7,133 nucleotides of DNA, taken from assembly GCA_021159425.1 (NCBI GenBank), contig JAGGRU010000378.1:1-7133 (forward strand). Reading direction: 5' to 3'. The stretch is from Sulfurovum sp. Lineage in GTDB: Bacteria > Campylobacterota > Campylobacteria > Campylobacterales > Sulfurovaceae. Positions 6,839 to 7,133 of the stretch are shown here, piece after piece. Made by a program: the position numbers and the translations under genes. Within the stretch, counting starts at the first letter, position 1; each line of letters begins with the position of its first letter. The notes beneath the pieces were generated by a model, which saw nothing but the letters and a program-made list of their open reading frames with translations, made no database searches and was not told the DNA's origin.

Positions 6839-6894
6839 ATTATACAGAAGTTTTGATTGCGTAGTTATTATAGTGCTGCGTATAAATTCATCAA
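6839..6894 (-). promoter_or_regulatory. candidate promoters of the BASS gene
   Basis: Two perfect TATAAT boxes occur on the minus strand. The nearer (6839-6844) has no recognisable -35 but would start transcription near 6832, giving a leader of about 20 nt before the ATT start. The farther one (6867-6872) has TTGATG (6889-6894) at 16 bp and would give a leader of about 50 nt. Neither carries the TTGTCTATCC motif, so this gene does not appear to share the efflux operon's control. Confidence 0.4.
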
Positions 6895-6920
6895 TATTAT
6901 CTAAATTGAATCTTTTAATT

Positions 6921-6941
6921 AAGCTAAGAAGTTGATAGCTT
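6921..6941. repeat. small inverted repeat beside the long hairpin
   Basis: AAGCTA (6921-6926) pairs with TAGCTT (6936-6941) around a 9-nt loop, directly next to the 12-bp hairpin at 6942-6970. The stem is short and AT-rich, so it may be incidental, or part of one composite 3'-end structure for the gene at the right edge. Confidence 0.3.
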
Positions 6942-6970
6942 CGTCATTCTGAAGCAAATTCAGAATGACG
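6942..6970. repeat. 12-bp perfect hairpin, REP-like or terminator-like
   Basis: CGTCATTCTGAA (6942-6953) pairs perfectly with TTCAGAATGACG (6959-6970) around the 5-nt loop GCAAA. It lies 15 nt past the stop codon of the outer-membrane protein gene (minus strand), where a terminator or mRNA-stabilising hairpin would be expected. No T-run follows on either strand. The GTCATTCTGAA / TTCAGAATGAC pattern resembles dispersed intergenic palindromes I recall from many bacterial genomes; only one copy is in this window. Confidence 0.6.
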
Positions 6971-6985
6971 TAAAGTATGATTGAC

Positions 6986-7133
6986 TTAGAAGTGGAAAAC
7001 CACACCTACTTTTGGGCCATAGAGGTCAAAGTCTTCGATAAGAAATAAATCATCTTTTTCATAATGCAAATAACGATACGTTGCCAGAACATCTCCCCAG
7101 TCAAAGCGGTATCCTATACTTGCCTGCGCCTGC
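6986..7133 (-). CDS. outer-membrane beta-barrel protein, C-terminal fragment
   Basis: The last 48 codons of a gene that begins beyond the right edge. The peptide contains GYRFDWGDVLATYRYLHY and ends in GPKVGVVFHF before TAA (6986-6988). Alternating hydrophobic and polar residues with many aromatics, and a terminal Phe, are typical of the last strands and beta-signal recognised by the BAM assembly machinery. This supports an outer-membrane location. The specific family and function cannot be told from the fragment. It is followed by the hairpin at 6942-6970, which may end its transcript. Confidence 0.65.
   Translation of the reverse strand, partial: QAQASIGYRFDWGDVLATYRYLHYEKDDLFLIEDFDLYGPKVGVVFHF

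Noticed and set aside
1..7133. CRISPR arrays, tRNA or rRNA genes, insertion sequences, prophage or defence genes
   Set aside because: No regularly spaced repeats, RNA-gene-like segments or transposase/integrase frames were seen on either strand.

Overview
This window carries a complete tripartite (RND-type) efflux operon on the minus strand, read right to left: a TolC-like outer-membrane factor, a periplasmic membrane-fusion protein, and a 12-TM RND permease. It is flanked by the first 36 codons of a probable AraC-family regulator (left edge), a bile acid:sodium symporter (BASS)-family transporter, and the C-terminus of an outer-membrane beta-barrel protein (right edge). All five genes are on the minus strand. 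The AT-rich intergenic DNA, TATAAT-dominated promoters and protein style suggest a Gram-negative member of Campylobacterota (Sulfurovum/Sulfurimonas-like). This is an impression from style; no marker gene in the window proves it.

Layout, left to right: regulator N-terminus (1-108); a 107-nt intergenic stretch with its promoter and one operator copy; RND permease (216-3311), overlapping by 14 nt the adaptor gene (3298-4374); a 58-nt gap; TolC-like gene (4433-5737); a 212-nt control region with a 13-bp perfect inverted repeat; BASS transporter (5950 to about 6810); a 175-nt intergenic region with candidate promoters and a 12-bp perfect hairpin; porin-like C-terminus (6986-7133). Every other long open frame overlaps these genes out of frame and was judged spurious.

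The most notable structure is regulatory. A 21-bp motif with core TTGTCTATCC and right half RWAARRCARA occurs three times, once before the regulator gene and twice, in inverted orientation, before the efflux operon. In all three copies the complement of the core supplies a TAGACA -35 hexamer followed exactly 17 bp later by TATAAT (twice) or TATTAT (once). This points to a self-contained regulon in which the regulator controls both itself and its adjacent pump. The third copy faces right and would start a transcript antisense to the BASS gene.

Two start-site oddities stand out. The regulator ATG lies 8 nt from its -10 box, implying a leaderless mRNA. The BASS gene lacks an ATG at the expected N-terminus and appears to start at ATT behind an AAGGA ribosome-binding site. 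Substrates of the pump and of the BASS transporter cannot be read from the sequence.
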